From assembly GCA_022843625.1 (NCBI GenBank), contig JALHNH010000005.1, positions 124,001 through 188,000 of the forward strand: a stretch of 64,000 bases of DNA, given 5' to 3'. The position numbers and the translations under genes are program-made. Every line of letters begins with the position of its first letter. Position 1 is the first letter of the stretch. The DNA is from Bryobacter sp. (lineage in GTDB: Bacteria > Acidobacteriota > Terriglobia > Bryobacterales > Bryobacteraceae). This document shows positions 1 to 8,735 of the stretch, one piece after another. The notes under the pieces are model-generated. The model was not told where the DNA came from. It saw only the letters and a list, made by a program, of their open reading frames with translations, and did not search any database.

Positions 1-1343
1 CTTACAGCCTGAACGAAAAGACTGTGATTCGTGCCGGTGCTGCTCGCACCTTCGGAGCCGTCCGCGCCGTTGGTGGTTCCACACACTTTCAGGGATTCGT
101 CCAAATTTATGACACGCCCCAGACCGATCCACAGGGTTTCACTCCTACTTTTCAGCTACAGAACGGCTTTCCTGCCTGGCCCAAGCCACCATTCTTGAGG
201 CCAGAATTCAACAACTACAACGGACAGCCCTGGTGGCAAGGTAATGAAGTGAGCCGAGCGCCCGAGAACCTGACTTATACAATGAACATCCAGCGTCAGA
301 TCAACAAAGATACCGTCTTTGAATTTGGCTATAACTACGTTCGCGGCACTCACCTCCAGGCAGGCCTGCTCAACTACAACCAGTTGAATTTTGCCAACCT
401 CCCGGCAAATCTCAGCCCCTTCACTGCTGCTGGCCGTACATTGTTGAACTCGAGTATCAGTTCTCCGGCAGCTGCGGCTGCAGGCATCGCCAAGCCCTTC
501 GCCAGCTTCCGGGACAACCTGAGTGTTGCCTGGTCGCTTCGTCCGTTTCCGCAGTACAGCACTATCGATACGGCCGGAGGCAATGGGGATCGTAGCGGTT
601 CTTCGAAGTATCATGCGTTGATCCTGAAGCTGGAAAAACGATACTCCAGCGGTCTTACCTTCCTCACTAGCTATGTCTTCTCGAAGATCCTGACGGACGC
701 CGATTCAGCCTGGGTTGGCGGCGCAGCTATGGATCAATACAATCGAAAACTCGAGTACTCTATCGGTCAGTTTGACCAGACCCACAACCTGAAATTGAGC
801 TACGTCTATGAGCTCCCCTTCGGCAAGGGCCGCAAGTATTTATCCGGCGGTGGCTTCAGCAATGCAGCTCTTGGCGGATGGCGTCTGGGCGGCGTTCAGA
901 CCTACAGTTCTGGCACTCCTGTTGGTATTGGCACGACGGTTGGCTTCCCGATCTTCGCTGGCGCCAATCGTGCCACCGTATCCACTTACGAGGGCTGGCG
1001 CAACAAGCCCGCCGGTGAGCGTTTTGACCCGTTCAAGGAGACTTACATTTCTCGTTCGGTCTTCCCCGATCAGCCGACAGATCGCATGGGCAACATGACC
1101 CGCTACAACCCCAACTTCCGCTTTCTACCCAACCTGACCGAGAACTTCTCGATTGCCAAGGACTTCAACCTGGGCGAGAAGGTTCGCTTCAATCTTCGTG
1201 GAGAAGCCTTCAACGCCTTCAACCGTACCCTTTGGGGTGGCGTTGGTGGCGCGCAGACACTGCAGGACCCCAACTTCGGGATTTGGCGCAATCAGATCAA
1301 TCAGCCACGGCGGCTTCAGATTGCTCTCAAGCTGAATTTCTAG
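1..1343 (+). CDS. TonB-dependent receptor, Oar-like, C-terminal part (5' truncated)
   Basis: The open frame runs in from the left edge (codons begin at base 3), so only the C-terminal ~447 residues of an outer-membrane beta-barrel are present. A GTG at 24 lies inside the conserved 'KTVIRAGAARTFG' barrel strand and is not a real start. The protein is rich in alternating aromatic strands, has the 'FNLRGEAFNAFNRT' segment typical of acidobacterial Oar-type receptors (carboxypeptidase-regulatory plus TonB receptor), and ends in the outer-membrane signature 'IALKLNF' with terminal Phe. Likely role: TonB-driven uptake of large substrates such as oligosaccharides; the substrate cannot be told from this part. 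A hairpin lies about 86 bases past the stop. Confidence 0.88.
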   Translation, partial: YSLNEKTVIRAGAARTFGAVRAVGGSTHFQGFVQIYDTPQTDPQGFTPTFQLQNGFPAWPKPPFLRPEFNNYNGQPWWQGNEVSRAPENLTYTMNIQRQINKDTVFEFGYNYVRGTHLQAGLLNYNQLNFANLPANLSPFTAAGRTLLNSSISSPAAAAAGIAKPFASFRDNLSVAWSLRPFPQYSTIDTAGGNGDRSGSSKYHALILKLEKRYSSGLTFLTSYVFSKILTDADSAWVGGAAMDQYNRKLEYSIGQFDQTHNLKLSYVYELPFGKGRKYLSGGGFSNAALGGWRLGGVQTYSSGTPVGIGTTVGFPIFAGANRATVSTYEGWRNKPAGERFDPFKETYISRSVFPDQPTDRMGNMTRYNPNFRFLPNLTENFSIAKDFNLGEKVRFNLRGEAFNAFNRTLWGGVGGAQTLQDPNFGIWRNQINQPRRLQIALKLNF

Positions 1344-1346
1344 GCT

Positions 1347-1748
1347 TCACTGCGGAAAGGCTGCGGCGCGAGCCAAGGCCATCCGCAGGCCAAGTCTGTC
1401 CATTTCAACTAACCGGCCATTTACACGCAAACGCCCTCCGAGTGAGGGCGTTTTGCCGTTCGGGTCCCAATACTGCTTGACCTTCCTGCCACCAAAGTGG
1501 CGCAGGTCGGATGTCCTGGGTGCCTGCCTGGTCCGCCACACTACGTGGAGAAAAAGTGGAGTTTTGTTGTACTCACCAAAGATGGGCAAAAGCAGTTCCG
1601 GGGGAGTGCCAATCGTGTCCATCGTAAAGAGCACAGGTGCGTTCACCGCTGCTTCCACAACAACGAGTCCGTCCTGCTCCATCGGTGTGGATCCGGGCCC
1701 GCTTGCGCAACCGCAGAGGGCCAGAGCCAGAAATAGCCGGCGCCTCAC
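1347..1748 (-). CDS. Putative small lipoprotein, unknown function
   Basis: 133 residues with a basic N-terminus, a hydrophobic stretch and a lipobox-like 'LCGC' (Cys14 the likely lipidated residue), so probably membrane-anchored outside the cytoplasm. The rest matches no family I recognise; the central part (about 28-75) looks like a small beta domain. Its ATG overlaps the stop of the upstream TPR gene (ATGA), so translation is probably coupled. It is the last gene of the hemQ-TPR-lipoprotein operon. The 3' end carries the hairpin that probably terminates the convergent receptor gene, so the C-terminus is the least certain part. Confidence 0.6.
   Translation of the reverse strand: MRRRLFLALALCGCASGPGSTPMEQDGLVVVEAAVNAPVLFTMDTIGTPPELLLPIFGEYNKTPLFLHVVWRTRQAPRTSDLRHFGGRKVKQYWDPNGKTPSLGGRLRVNGRLVEMDRLGLRMALARAAAFPQ
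1429..1453 (+). terminator. Stem-loop, probable terminator of the TonB receptor gene
   Basis: A perfect 10-bp stem (1429-1438 pairing with 1444-1453) closes a 5-base loop. It is GC-rich in the middle and ends in a short T run on the plus strand (GTTTTG). It lies 86 bases after the receptor stop, inside the last third of the convergent lipoprotein gene, where it encodes part of that protein. Confidence 0.6.
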
Positions 1749-2662
1749 GCCTTCAACTTTGCCTCAAACTCTCGCTTGTAAGCTTCCAATCGCCCTGGTT
1801 TCAGAAAGCGGTACCGGCCATCAGCCAGTTCGGCGAATTCGCGGCGGGCTTCGTCTTTGCGCTGTGTCCCAAGCAGTAGAGTTGCCAACTCCTTACGGTA
1901 GAGATGATTCGTTGGGAACTCGCGCTCGAGGCCACGCATGATCTCAATTGCCACTGCGGGCCGCTCTTCCCGGTTCTCCACCAGAGCCAGCAATACCTGT
2001 GCTTCCAGCTTCGCCCTCAAGCCATACTTGGCCACAGTTCGAAGTCCGTTCAGGCCTTTCTCTTTTTCGCCGCTGAAGCCAACCAAAAATCCAAGAGCCT
2101 TCAGATAGATCGGCAGGCTTCCGATGATGTACTCGTGGAAACTCGGAACCAGCATCGCGTCTACAAAGCTCTTGTCAAATTCCAGAGCCTTGGCATGAAA
2201 CTTTCTGGCTTCGCCACCAGTTTTGAGTGCTGTGCGCCATTCCTTGTCAACCAGGAGTGAAAGGTTGGCCCGGTGCGTTTGACTCACGCCGAGGGCGTAA
2301 ATTGCATCGGCCCGTTCGCCCCGTTTTCTCGCTGCTTCTTCTGCCTTGACTAACGCTGCTTCAAATTTCTGGCGGTCGGTGGCGGAAATCTGCACCTTCG
2401 GCCGGCGCAAAAACTCGGAGACACTCAGCGCCACCCCGCCATCGAGCGCATCGGCATGGAAGAGCGTACGGTAAAGGATCGCGTAAGCGAGATTGTTGTA
2501 GTGGTCGGGCTCGCTGGGTTGCGCTGCGCAATCTTTTTCCAGTAGCGGAATCGCCTGCTCAAAATCCAGGTTGTAGAGCCGCTGAAACGCTGCAGAATGG
2601 CGCCAGTCCTGGGCATTTAAAGCCCACGCGGCGCTGCTGGCGATGAACGCACGTCTCCTCAT
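1745..2662 (-). CDS. Exported TPR-type protein
   Basis: 305 residues from the ATG at 2662, chosen because it overlaps the hemQ stop (ATGA) and begins a clean leader (MRRRAFIASSAAWALNAQ, Tat-like twin Arg, Ala-rich). An upstream in-frame ATG at 2698 would add 12 residues inside hemQ and is less likely. The body is helical with TPR-like periodicity: one repeat near the N-terminus around 'FEQAIPLLEKDCAAQP' and more at the C-terminus ('YRKELATLLLGTQRKDEARREFAELADG'). TPR proteins are protein-binding scaffolds; the partner is unknown. The gene sits between hemQ and a small lipoprotein gene with coupled overlaps on both sides. Confidence 0.75.
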   Translation of the reverse strand: MRRRAFIASSAAWALNAQDWRHSAAFQRLYNLDFEQAIPLLEKDCAAQPSEPDHYNNLAYAILYRTLFHADALDGGVALSVSEFLRRPKVQISATDRQKFEAALVKAEEAARKRGERADAIYALGVSQTHRANLSLLVDKEWRTALKTGGEARKFHAKALEFDKSFVDAMLVPSFHEYIIGSLPIYLKALGFLVGFSGEKEKGLNGLRTVAKYGLRAKLEAQVLLALVENREERPAVAIEIMRGLEREFPTNHLYRKELATLLLGTQRKDEARREFAELADGRYRFLKPGRLEAYKREFEAKLKA

Positions 2663-3465
2663 ACTTGTAAGAGTGCTCTCGCTTGCTCCAGGTTGCAACG
2701 AATTCCAAGGTAAAACGATCCGAACTTGGCGTAAACGGCACTCACCGGGTCAAAGCGCATTTCATAAATCAGCTTTTTGAATACAAGCGCATCGTCAGAA
2801 AACAAGTCCACACCCCATTCCCAATCGTCAAAGCCGATCGAGCCGGAAATGATCTGCTTTACGTCGCCGGCATAGCGGCGCCCGACGAGGCCATGCTCGT
2901 GCATCAGTGCTGCGCGTTCTTCCAATGGCAACATGTACCAGTTCTTGGATTCCCCCCTCAGCCGGTCCATCGGATAGAAGCAGCAATACTTTGCCGGCGG
3001 AATTTCGACGTGTAGTCTCGGGGCCATCGCGGTCTTCTGGCGTTCGAGCGTCTCTTGAATCGACGCCTTCCAGGGAGCGCTATGAGGGGTTACTCCTTCA
3101 GCAATCAATGCCCCATAGACTTTGGCAGTGCTTTCGTAAAGGCCGAGTTCTACGATGCTCAGATAAGAAGTCGTCTGCTCACAATATTGCCAGATCCTCA
3201 GCTTCCGAATTTCCCATTCGGCCGCACTTAAAACTTCAAAGTCCTTGCGAAAATGCACCAGCATGAAGTCGCCCTTGTGTCCGTACATGCTGAAGAGCCC
3301 TGTCACGGAACCCATTTTTTCGAGCGTTCCACACAACTCGTCGACCAGTTCTGTTCTGGTTGCGGCGTCGAGGTTGCGCCATGCCCCCCAGTTGATTCTG
3401 AACATCTGGTGAAGCAAAGCGGCACCCTCAACTGTGAGGGGCATCTGCGGTAGTGGCAAACTCAT
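2659..3465 (-). CDS. hemQ: Coproheme decarboxylase HemQ (chlorite dismutase family)
   Basis: 268 residues, the usual HemQ length. HemQ oxidatively decarboxylates Fe-coproporphyrin III to heme b with peroxide, the last step of the coproporphyrin-dependent heme pathway. Visible hallmarks are 'YPMDRLRGESKNWYML' (Tyr164 corresponds to the essential radical Tyr of the YPM motif), 'LMHEHGLVGRRYAGDVKQII' (His191 is the likely proximal heme ligand) and 'GSIGFDDWEWGVDLF'. True chlorite dismutases differ in these segments. No other heme gene lies nearby. The ATG at 3465 has no Shine-Dalgarno and lies 9 bases from the divergent transporter start; an internal ATG at 3444 is possible. Confidence 0.92.
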   Translation of the reverse strand: MSLPLPQMPLTVEGAALLHQMFRINWGAWRNLDAATRTELVDELCGTLEKMGSVTGLFSMYGHKGDFMLVHFRKDFEVLSAAEWEIRKLRIWQYCEQTTSYLSIVELGLYESTAKVYGALIAEGVTPHSAPWKASIQETLERQKTAMAPRLHVEIPPAKYCCFYPMDRLRGESKNWYMLPLEERAALMHEHGLVGRRYAGDVKQIISGSIGFDDWEWGVDLFSDDALVFKKLIYEMRFDPVSAVYAKFGSFYLGIRCNLEQARALLQV

Positions 3466-3474
3466 ATATAGATT

Positions 3475-4368
3475 ATGGCAACGCCCCGGGGTATTTGGCT
3501 CGGCTCCGCCTTCGCCGCCCTCGGCGCTCTTGGCTTCGCAGTCAAATCCATTCTTATAAAAATCGCTTATCAGCTCGCGCCGATAGACTCAACCACCATC
3601 CTTGCTTTACGGGTTCTTTTTTCTGTTCCCGTGTTTTTGCTTATGGCCTGGCAGGGCAACCGAGAAAGCGACAGTCTTTCCTTACGCGACAAACTGGTGC
3701 TGGTTTGGCTTGGCTTCAACGGTTATTATATTGCCAGCTTTTTCGACTTCTGGGGCTTGCAGTACATCACTGCAGCACTGGAGCGGATTATCCTGTTTAC
3801 CTATCCCGGCATTGTGCTCCTGCTGAATGCGGTCTGGTTCAAGCGTGCCATCCGGCGTCACGAGTATGGGGCACTTGCCCTATCCTGGCTCGGCATTGCG
3901 CTGGTCTTTTATAACGACCTGTCGCTCAGTGATCAGCCCGGTGCGGTTTGGAAAGGGGCTCTCCTCGTCTTTGTTTCCTCGGTTACCTATGCCATTTACC
4001 TTGTCGGCTCAGGCCGGGTGATCAACAGAATTGGCAGCATCCGTCTTACGGGCATCGTAGTCAGCGTCGCCTCGGGCTTTATCACGGCACAATTTTTCCT
4101 TACGCACCCGGTAAGTGATCTCAAACAACCGGCCGGGATTTACTGGATCGCGGGGGCGCTGGCAGTTTTCTCAACCATCCTCCCGATTTTCTTCACTTCA
4201 GAGGCCATCAAAAGAATCGGGGCCAACCGGACGTCTATCGTCGCGTCGGTTGGCCCCGTGTTTACAATCTGGCTGGGGTATCTGTTTCTCAATGAAGGGG
4301 TGAGTTTTATGCAGCTTTGCGGAACCGCACTGGTGCTTGCCGGTGTGCTCCTGGTTTCAGCCCACTAG
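3475..4368 (+). CDS. DMT-superfamily transporter with two EamA domains
   Basis: 297 residues, about ten hydrophobic helices arranged as two EamA repeats (roughly 10-140 and 155-295), the standard drug/metabolite transporter architecture. The inner-membrane protein probably exports or imports a small metabolite or amino acid; the substrate cannot be predicted. The start is 9 bases from the divergent hemQ start and lacks a Shine-Dalgarno; a TATATA at 3465-3470 sits where a -10 box for a leaderless mRNA would be. The stop codon shares the palindrome CTAG with the stop of the convergent UspA gene. Confidence 0.88.
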   Translation: MATPRGIWLGSAFAALGALGFAVKSILIKIAYQLAPIDSTTILALRVLFSVPVFLLMAWQGNRESDSLSLRDKLVLVWLGFNGYYIASFFDFWGLQYITAALERIILFTYPGIVLLLNAVWFKRAIRRHEYGALALSWLGIALVFYNDLSLSDQPGAVWKGALLVFVSSVTYAIYLVGSGRVINRIGSIRLTGIVVSVASGFITAQFFLTHPVSDLKQPAGIYWIAGALAVFSTILPIFFTSEAIKRIGANRTSIVASVGPVFTIWLGYLFLNEGVSFMQLCGTALVLAGVLLVSAH

Positions 4369-5216
4369 ACACTTAATACGGGAACGCCGCTCTCGCGGAC
4401 GATTGCGTAGGTATAAGAGCGCAAGGCGGCGAGGCCATGTGAGGTGCTGCGTGCGATGACAACCAGATCGGAACCGGAACTCTGCACCATGGAGGCAATG
4501 GTTTTGCCTGGGTCGCCTGTTTCCATCAGGGTCTCAACGTCCATACCCTTGGTGAGTTCTGCTAATCTTTCTCTCACAGCGGATTCAAAGTGCAGTTCGT
4601 GCGCCTTTTCAAAGTTGAAGCCGACGTGGCCACTCAACCCGGTCATCGCGTGCATCACGATCAGTTTGGCTCCCATACGTTCGGCCAGTGCTTTAGCCTC
4701 GGCGATCACCTTCACCGAACTATCGCTCAGATCCACTGCCGCCGCAATTTTCGAAAAATGGATGTCCTCCAGTTTCGGATCTTGCATGTGAGCTCCGGTT
4801 AATACTGCGCAGTCCGCGTCATGTAGAACCTTTGAGGTGACGCTGCCCAGCAGGAATCTGCGGAAAGGCCCGTAGCCATGCGTGGGGAGCACAATCAGGT
4901 CTACTTTGCGTTCTGAAGCATATTGAACAATCCGCTCACTGGGGAAGCCTTCAAGAAGAACCCGCTCTACCGGCATCCCCGCTAACTCGCTGGTACAGGT
5001 GGCATTGAGCCGTTCCAGCCCAAGCTTTCTTCTGGTGTCCATCAGTTCCTGAAGGACAGGGCCGCCCGCTTCAAGAACTGCCGCCTCGTAATCTGGGGGT
5101 GGCACCACGTGCAACAAAATCGTCTCGAAGGACGACTTTTGATAGAGCTGTTTCACATAGTGCGCGGCTGCAGCGTCGCGGGGCGAGAAATCTACTGGCA
5201 TCAATACGCGTTTCAT
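4365..5216 (-). CDS. Tandem universal stress protein (two UspA domains)
   Basis: 283 residues from the ATG at 5216 (MKRVLMPVDFS, the canonical UspA first strand); an ATG 12 bases upstream is possible. Domain 1 spans about 1-140 and holds a nucleotide-binding-like 'THGYGPFRRFLLGSVTSKV'. Domain 2 starts near 'IAAAVDLSDSSVKV' and runs to the end; its equivalent loop ('ARSTSHGLAALRSYTYAIV') is degenerate, so only the first domain may bind ATP. Cytoplasmic; tandem Usp proteins are associated with stress tolerance and energy limitation. Monocistronic, convergent with the EamA transporter. Confidence 0.88.
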   Translation of the reverse strand: MKRVLMPVDFSPRDAAAAHYVKQLYQKSSFETILLHVVPPPDYEAAVLEAGGPVLQELMDTRRKLGLERLNATCTSELAGMPVERVLLEGFPSERIVQYASERKVDLIVLPTHGYGPFRRFLLGSVTSKVLHDADCAVLTGAHMQDPKLEDIHFSKIAAAVDLSDSSVKVIAEAKALAERMGAKLIVMHAMTGLSGHVGFNFEKAHELHFESAVRERLAELTKGMDVETLMETGDPGKTIASMVQSSGSDLVVIARSTSHGLAALRSYTYAIVRESGVPVLSV

Positions 5217-5289
5217 AACCACCAACATATCCTAATCCCGCTCAGTTCCGGCGGTCGGACGCAATGAGTGCGCGTGCTATGCTCAGGGT

Positions 5290-6987
5290 GTGTTTGTACA
5301 CAATTCGCTTGTATTTATCCGCTTTTTGCTCGTTCTTTCAGCGTTTTCTCTTGCCCTGCAGGCTCAGCCCAAAGTGATCCAGATTCTTGATGAAGAGTTG
5401 AACAGGAACTTCGCAGCTCTGAAGAAATCCGAGCCAGCTCCTTACTTCATGTCCTATCAGATGGTGGAGCAGGAAGCGATGTCGGTCACCGCAACTCTTG
5501 GCACCCTCCAGGGGACATCCACAGGCAAGAGCCGCGCAGTGGATGTTTCGATTCGCCTGGGCGACGCAAAGCTCGACAACTACCGGCAGATTCGCGGAGA
5601 TCGCCCTCAGTTCTCTGGTGCGATTGCAATGCCACTTGAGGACGAGCCCAATGCACTACGCCGGCGTCTGTGGCTTGAGACGGATCGCGTGTATCGCGGT
5701 GGTGCGCAACGGCTGATCAACATCAAGACGAACCAGCAGGTAAAGCTCGAAAGCGACGACAAGTCTGGAGACTTTTCGCCTACAGCCGCAGTGGTCAAGT
5801 ATGAGGTTGTCCCTCCGCTCAAGTTTGAAAAGAAGCTTTGGGAAGACCGTGTTCGTAAATGGAGTCAATTTTTTGCCGACAAGCCCGAAGTTCTGGCAAG
5901 CAGTGTGGTTGTTGTGGGGCAGCGCGAGGTCAAGACACTGGTGAGCACAGAAGGAACCAAGTTACAGCACGGCCGGCAGTTTGCTCGCATACTGATCAGC
6001 GCTCGAGGCAAGGCATTCGACGGAATGAACCTGGCTGCGAGCGAGACTTTTGAGGCTGAAGACATGGGCCGGTTACCGGACGAAAAGGCGGTTCAGGCGG
6101 CAGTCGAGAAGGTTTACCGCAAACTGTCTTCCCTTCTAAAGGCTCCACTGGCCGAACCATTTACCGGACCGGCGATTATGTCTGGCAAATCTGCGGGTGT
6201 GTTCTTTCACGAAATTTTTGGTCACCGCATCGAAGGCCATCGCCAGAAGGACGAAAGCGAAGGCCAGACCTTCACCAAAATGGTGGGCCAGAAAATTCTC
6301 CCAGACTTTCTTAGCGTCAAGATGGACCCTACCCTTCATCAACTCGCCGGCACCGATCTCTACGGCTGGTATAACTTCGATGATGAAGGTGTGCAGGCAA
6401 AGCCAATCAGCGTAGTAAAAGCGGGTGTACTGGAGAACTTCCTGATGTCGCGCTCCCCTATCAACGGCTTTCCCGTCTCGAATGGTCATGGCCGCAAGCA
6501 ACTCGGGGCTGAAGTGGTAGCGCGTCAATCCAATCTGGTTGTCGAAAGCTCGAAGGCCGTCTCTGGCGCTGACCTTCGAATGCTTCTCATCGCAGAAATC
6601 AAAAAGCAAAACAAGCCTTACGGACTCTACTTCGAAGAAGTTTCGAGTGGCTTTACGATCACCAGCCGTCGAGGCCTGCAGGCCTTCAGTGTCTTCCCAG
6701 TTATGGTCTATAAAGTCTTCGCCGACGGCAGACCGGATCAACTCATCCGCGGTGCCGACATCGTGGGAACACCACTGACGAGCTTCTCCAAGATTGTCCA
6801 AACCTCCAATGAGACAACGGTCTTCAACGGATACTGCGGCGCGGAATCGGGACAGGTTCCCGTTTCGGCCTCTTCGCCTGCTTTGATGGTGAGTGAAATC
6901 GAGGTTTCGCTGCGCGAACGGTCTCAGGAACGCCCGCCATTCCTTGAGCGCCCTGCAGGTTCCAGCGTTGCCGGAGGTGGCATCTAA
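5290..6987 (+). CDS. Exported TldD-type metallopeptidase (catalytic partner)
   Basis: 565 residues starting at GTG 5290, with a hydrophobic leader ending near 'LALQAQP', so probably periplasmic. The TldD/PmbA fold is recognisable from the zinc motif 'HEIFGH' (His307, Glu308, His312) and the C-terminal Cys in 'GYCGAESGQVPVSASSP' (Cys516), which matches the third metal ligand of TldD. Cytoplasmic E. coli TldD works with TldE (PmbA) on unfolded peptides such as microcin B17. The following gene is a paralog without the HExxxH motif and its ATG overlaps this stop (TAATG), so the two probably form an exported TldD/TldE heterodimer. The substrate is unknown. Confidence 0.85.
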   Translation: MFVHNSLVFIRFLLVLSAFSLALQAQPKVIQILDEELNRNFAALKKSEPAPYFMSYQMVEQEAMSVTATLGTLQGTSTGKSRAVDVSIRLGDAKLDNYRQIRGDRPQFSGAIAMPLEDEPNALRRRLWLETDRVYRGGAQRLINIKTNQQVKLESDDKSGDFSPTAAVVKYEVVPPLKFEKKLWEDRVRKWSQFFADKPEVLASSVVVVGQREVKTLVSTEGTKLQHGRQFARILISARGKAFDGMNLAASETFEAEDMGRLPDEKAVQAAVEKVYRKLSSLLKAPLAEPFTGPAIMSGKSAGVFFHEIFGHRIEGHRQKDESEGQTFTKMVGQKILPDFLSVKMDPTLHQLAGTDLYGWYNFDDEGVQAKPISVVKAGVLENFLMSRSPINGFPVSNGHGRKQLGAEVVARQSNLVVESSKAVSGADLRMLLIAEIKKQNKPYGLYFEEVSSGFTITSRRGLQAFSVFPVMVYKVFADGRPDQLIRGADIVGTPLTSFSKIVQTSNETTVFNGYCGAESGQVPVSASSPALMVSEIEVSLRERSQERPPFLERPAGSSVAGGGI

Positions 6988-8729
6988 TGCGCCGTCGCGA
7001 TTTCGCCTTTTTGTTACCCGCTTCCGCTCTTGCCCAACGAGCTGTACCCGTAACGACCGATCCCATCCTTAAGGTCATGCAGGACGAGATGACCCGGTCG
7101 CGTCCATTGAGCGTAGTGGGAGGCCAGCCGATTTACTACATGGAATGTGCCCTCGATGACGCTCAAGCTTTCCGTGCTTCAGCCAGTCTGGGTGCGCTCT
7201 TCAGTGCAAGCCCGACATCTTTCCGTGTTCCCAGAGTTGGGCTGAGAATCGGAGATAAAAAGTTTGACAACTCAAACTATATTTTCTCTGAGCTGTTCAT
7301 GGGGACGCGCTTTGACCCGGATCAATTTCCGCTCGATAACAATTCAGCAGCCATGCGCCAGGTCTTCTGGCTGGCGATTGACCGCGCTTACAAGACCGCA
7401 ATTGAAGCGATTGGCCGCAAGAAGGCTGCGTTAAGGAACATCACCCAAGCCGAAGAGCTTCCCGATTTTTCGGATGCTCCTCCGCTCAAAATGATCGAGC
7501 CGATTCCTGCCTGGAGCGTGGATGAGGCATTGTGGAAGACCCGCATCACCAAGCTCTCAAAGGTGTTTGCCGCTTATCCCGACATCTATACTTCATCTGT
7601 CGATTTTGAGTCTTCTCGCGACATTTACTATTTCGCCAACAACGAGGGTACCGAGCTCCGTTATACGGAACTGATTACTTACGTTAGATCACGTGCCAAC
7701 GGCCAGGCTGCGGATGGAATGCGCGTTCGCAATCATGCCTTTTTCTTTCTCACCGACAAGTCGCCGATCTCGACCGAGGCGGCGATGGAAGCAGAGATTC
7801 GTCGCACAGCCGACGAACTGACGGCAATTCTGAAGGCTCCTGTTGGAGAAAGCTATTCTGGCCCGGTGCTGTTTGAGGCTGAAGCCTCTGCGCAACTGTT
7901 TTCCGATTTGATCGGCAGTCAGGCTGCGACCAACCGCAAGCCGGTGGCTGAGCCCGGACGGCCGATCAATCTTCCGACAGGTGATCTTGAAGGACGGCTG
8001 AATTCCAGAATCCTACCTTCCTCATTCACTGTGGTAGACGACCCAACGCAGTCCACCTACAAGGGGCGCGCATTGATGGGGCACTATCCGGTGGATCTTG
8101 AAGGTGTCAAGTCCCAGCCGGTTGTGCTCATAGAAAAGGGCAATTTCAAGAATTATCTCGCAACTCGCATACCGACTCGCGACTCTAGAGCGACCAATGG
8201 CCATGCCCGGCTGCCTGGTTCCTTTGGCGGCTACGTAGCCTACGCAAGCAACCTTTTTGTGAAGTCTGAGGAAGCCATTCCCGCTGCCGACATGAAGAAG
8301 AAGCTGATCGAGATGGTGCAGCAGCGCAGCAAGCCCTATGGGTTGTTGGTGCGTAAGCTGGACTTCCCCTCTACTGCCAGTTTTGAGGAATTGCGTGGGG
8401 CTATGGCTGGTGCCAGTTCCCGCCCTGCGCCGCTGCCCTTGCTGGTTTACCGTGTCTACCCGGATGGCCGGGAGGAATTGGTGCGAGGCCTGCGGTTCAG
8501 AAGCCTGAACGTGCGAGCCCTCAAAGACATCACTGCCGCCGGTAATGATGAAGCTCATTTCGATTACCTGGCCAACGGTGCTCCCTTCTCTATAGTTGGA
8601 GGCGGTAACTATGTGTTTGGTTGTACAACAGTTGCGCCCAGCATTCTCTTTGAAGATCTTGAACTCGAGCGGCCACAGGTAGAATTGCCCAAGCTTCCTG
8701 TAGTTCCACCTCCGCCACTCACGGCCTGA
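6987..8729 (+). CDS. Exported TldE/PmbA-like protein lacking the zinc motif
   Basis: 580 residues with a short Arg-rich leader (MRRRDFAFLLPASALAQR). It is a full-length paralog of the preceding protein: the domain order is the same, and shared blocks include 'KPYGLLVRKLDF' versus 'KPYGLYFEEVSS'. At the position of HEIFGH it has 'FEAEASAQLFSDLIG', so it has no HExxxH and should not bind catalytic zinc. This mirrors TldE, the non-catalytic partner of TldD. It ends with a Pro-rich tail. Its start overlaps the upstream stop by one base, implying coupled translation and a defined stoichiometry. Downstream by 6 bases is the LPS-transport permease gene. Confidence 0.82.
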   Translation: MRRRDFAFLLPASALAQRAVPVTTDPILKVMQDEMTRSRPLSVVGGQPIYYMECALDDAQAFRASASLGALFSASPTSFRVPRVGLRIGDKKFDNSNYIFSELFMGTRFDPDQFPLDNNSAAMRQVFWLAIDRAYKTAIEAIGRKKAALRNITQAEELPDFSDAPPLKMIEPIPAWSVDEALWKTRITKLSKVFAAYPDIYTSSVDFESSRDIYYFANNEGTELRYTELITYVRSRANGQAADGMRVRNHAFFFLTDKSPISTEAAMEAEIRRTADELTAILKAPVGESYSGPVLFEAEASAQLFSDLIGSQAATNRKPVAEPGRPINLPTGDLEGRLNSRILPSSFTVVDDPTQSTYKGRALMGHYPVDLEGVKSQPVVLIEKGNFKNYLATRIPTRDSRATNGHARLPGSFGGYVAYASNLFVKSEEAIPAADMKKKLIEMVQQRSKPYGLLVRKLDFPSTASFEELRGAMAGASSRPAPLPLLVYRVYPDGREELVRGLRFRSLNVRALKDITAAGNDEAHFDYLANGAPFSIVGGGNYVFGCTTVAPSILFEDLELERPQVELPKLPVVPPPPLTA

Positions 8730-8731
8730 GG
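8728..8731 (+). promoter_or_regulatory. Shine-Dalgarno supporting the GTG start of the LptF-LptG gene
   Basis: GAGG overlaps the TGA stop of the upstream TldE-like gene and lies four bases before GTG 8736, which supports this non-ATG start and coupling between the two genes. Confidence 0.55.
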
Positions 8732-8735
8732 TCTC

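Noticed and set aside
2659-3465. Chlorite dismutase as the function of the HemQ-family gene
   Set aside because: The YPM and HG-region motifs match coproheme decarboxylase HemQ, not chlorite-converting enzymes.
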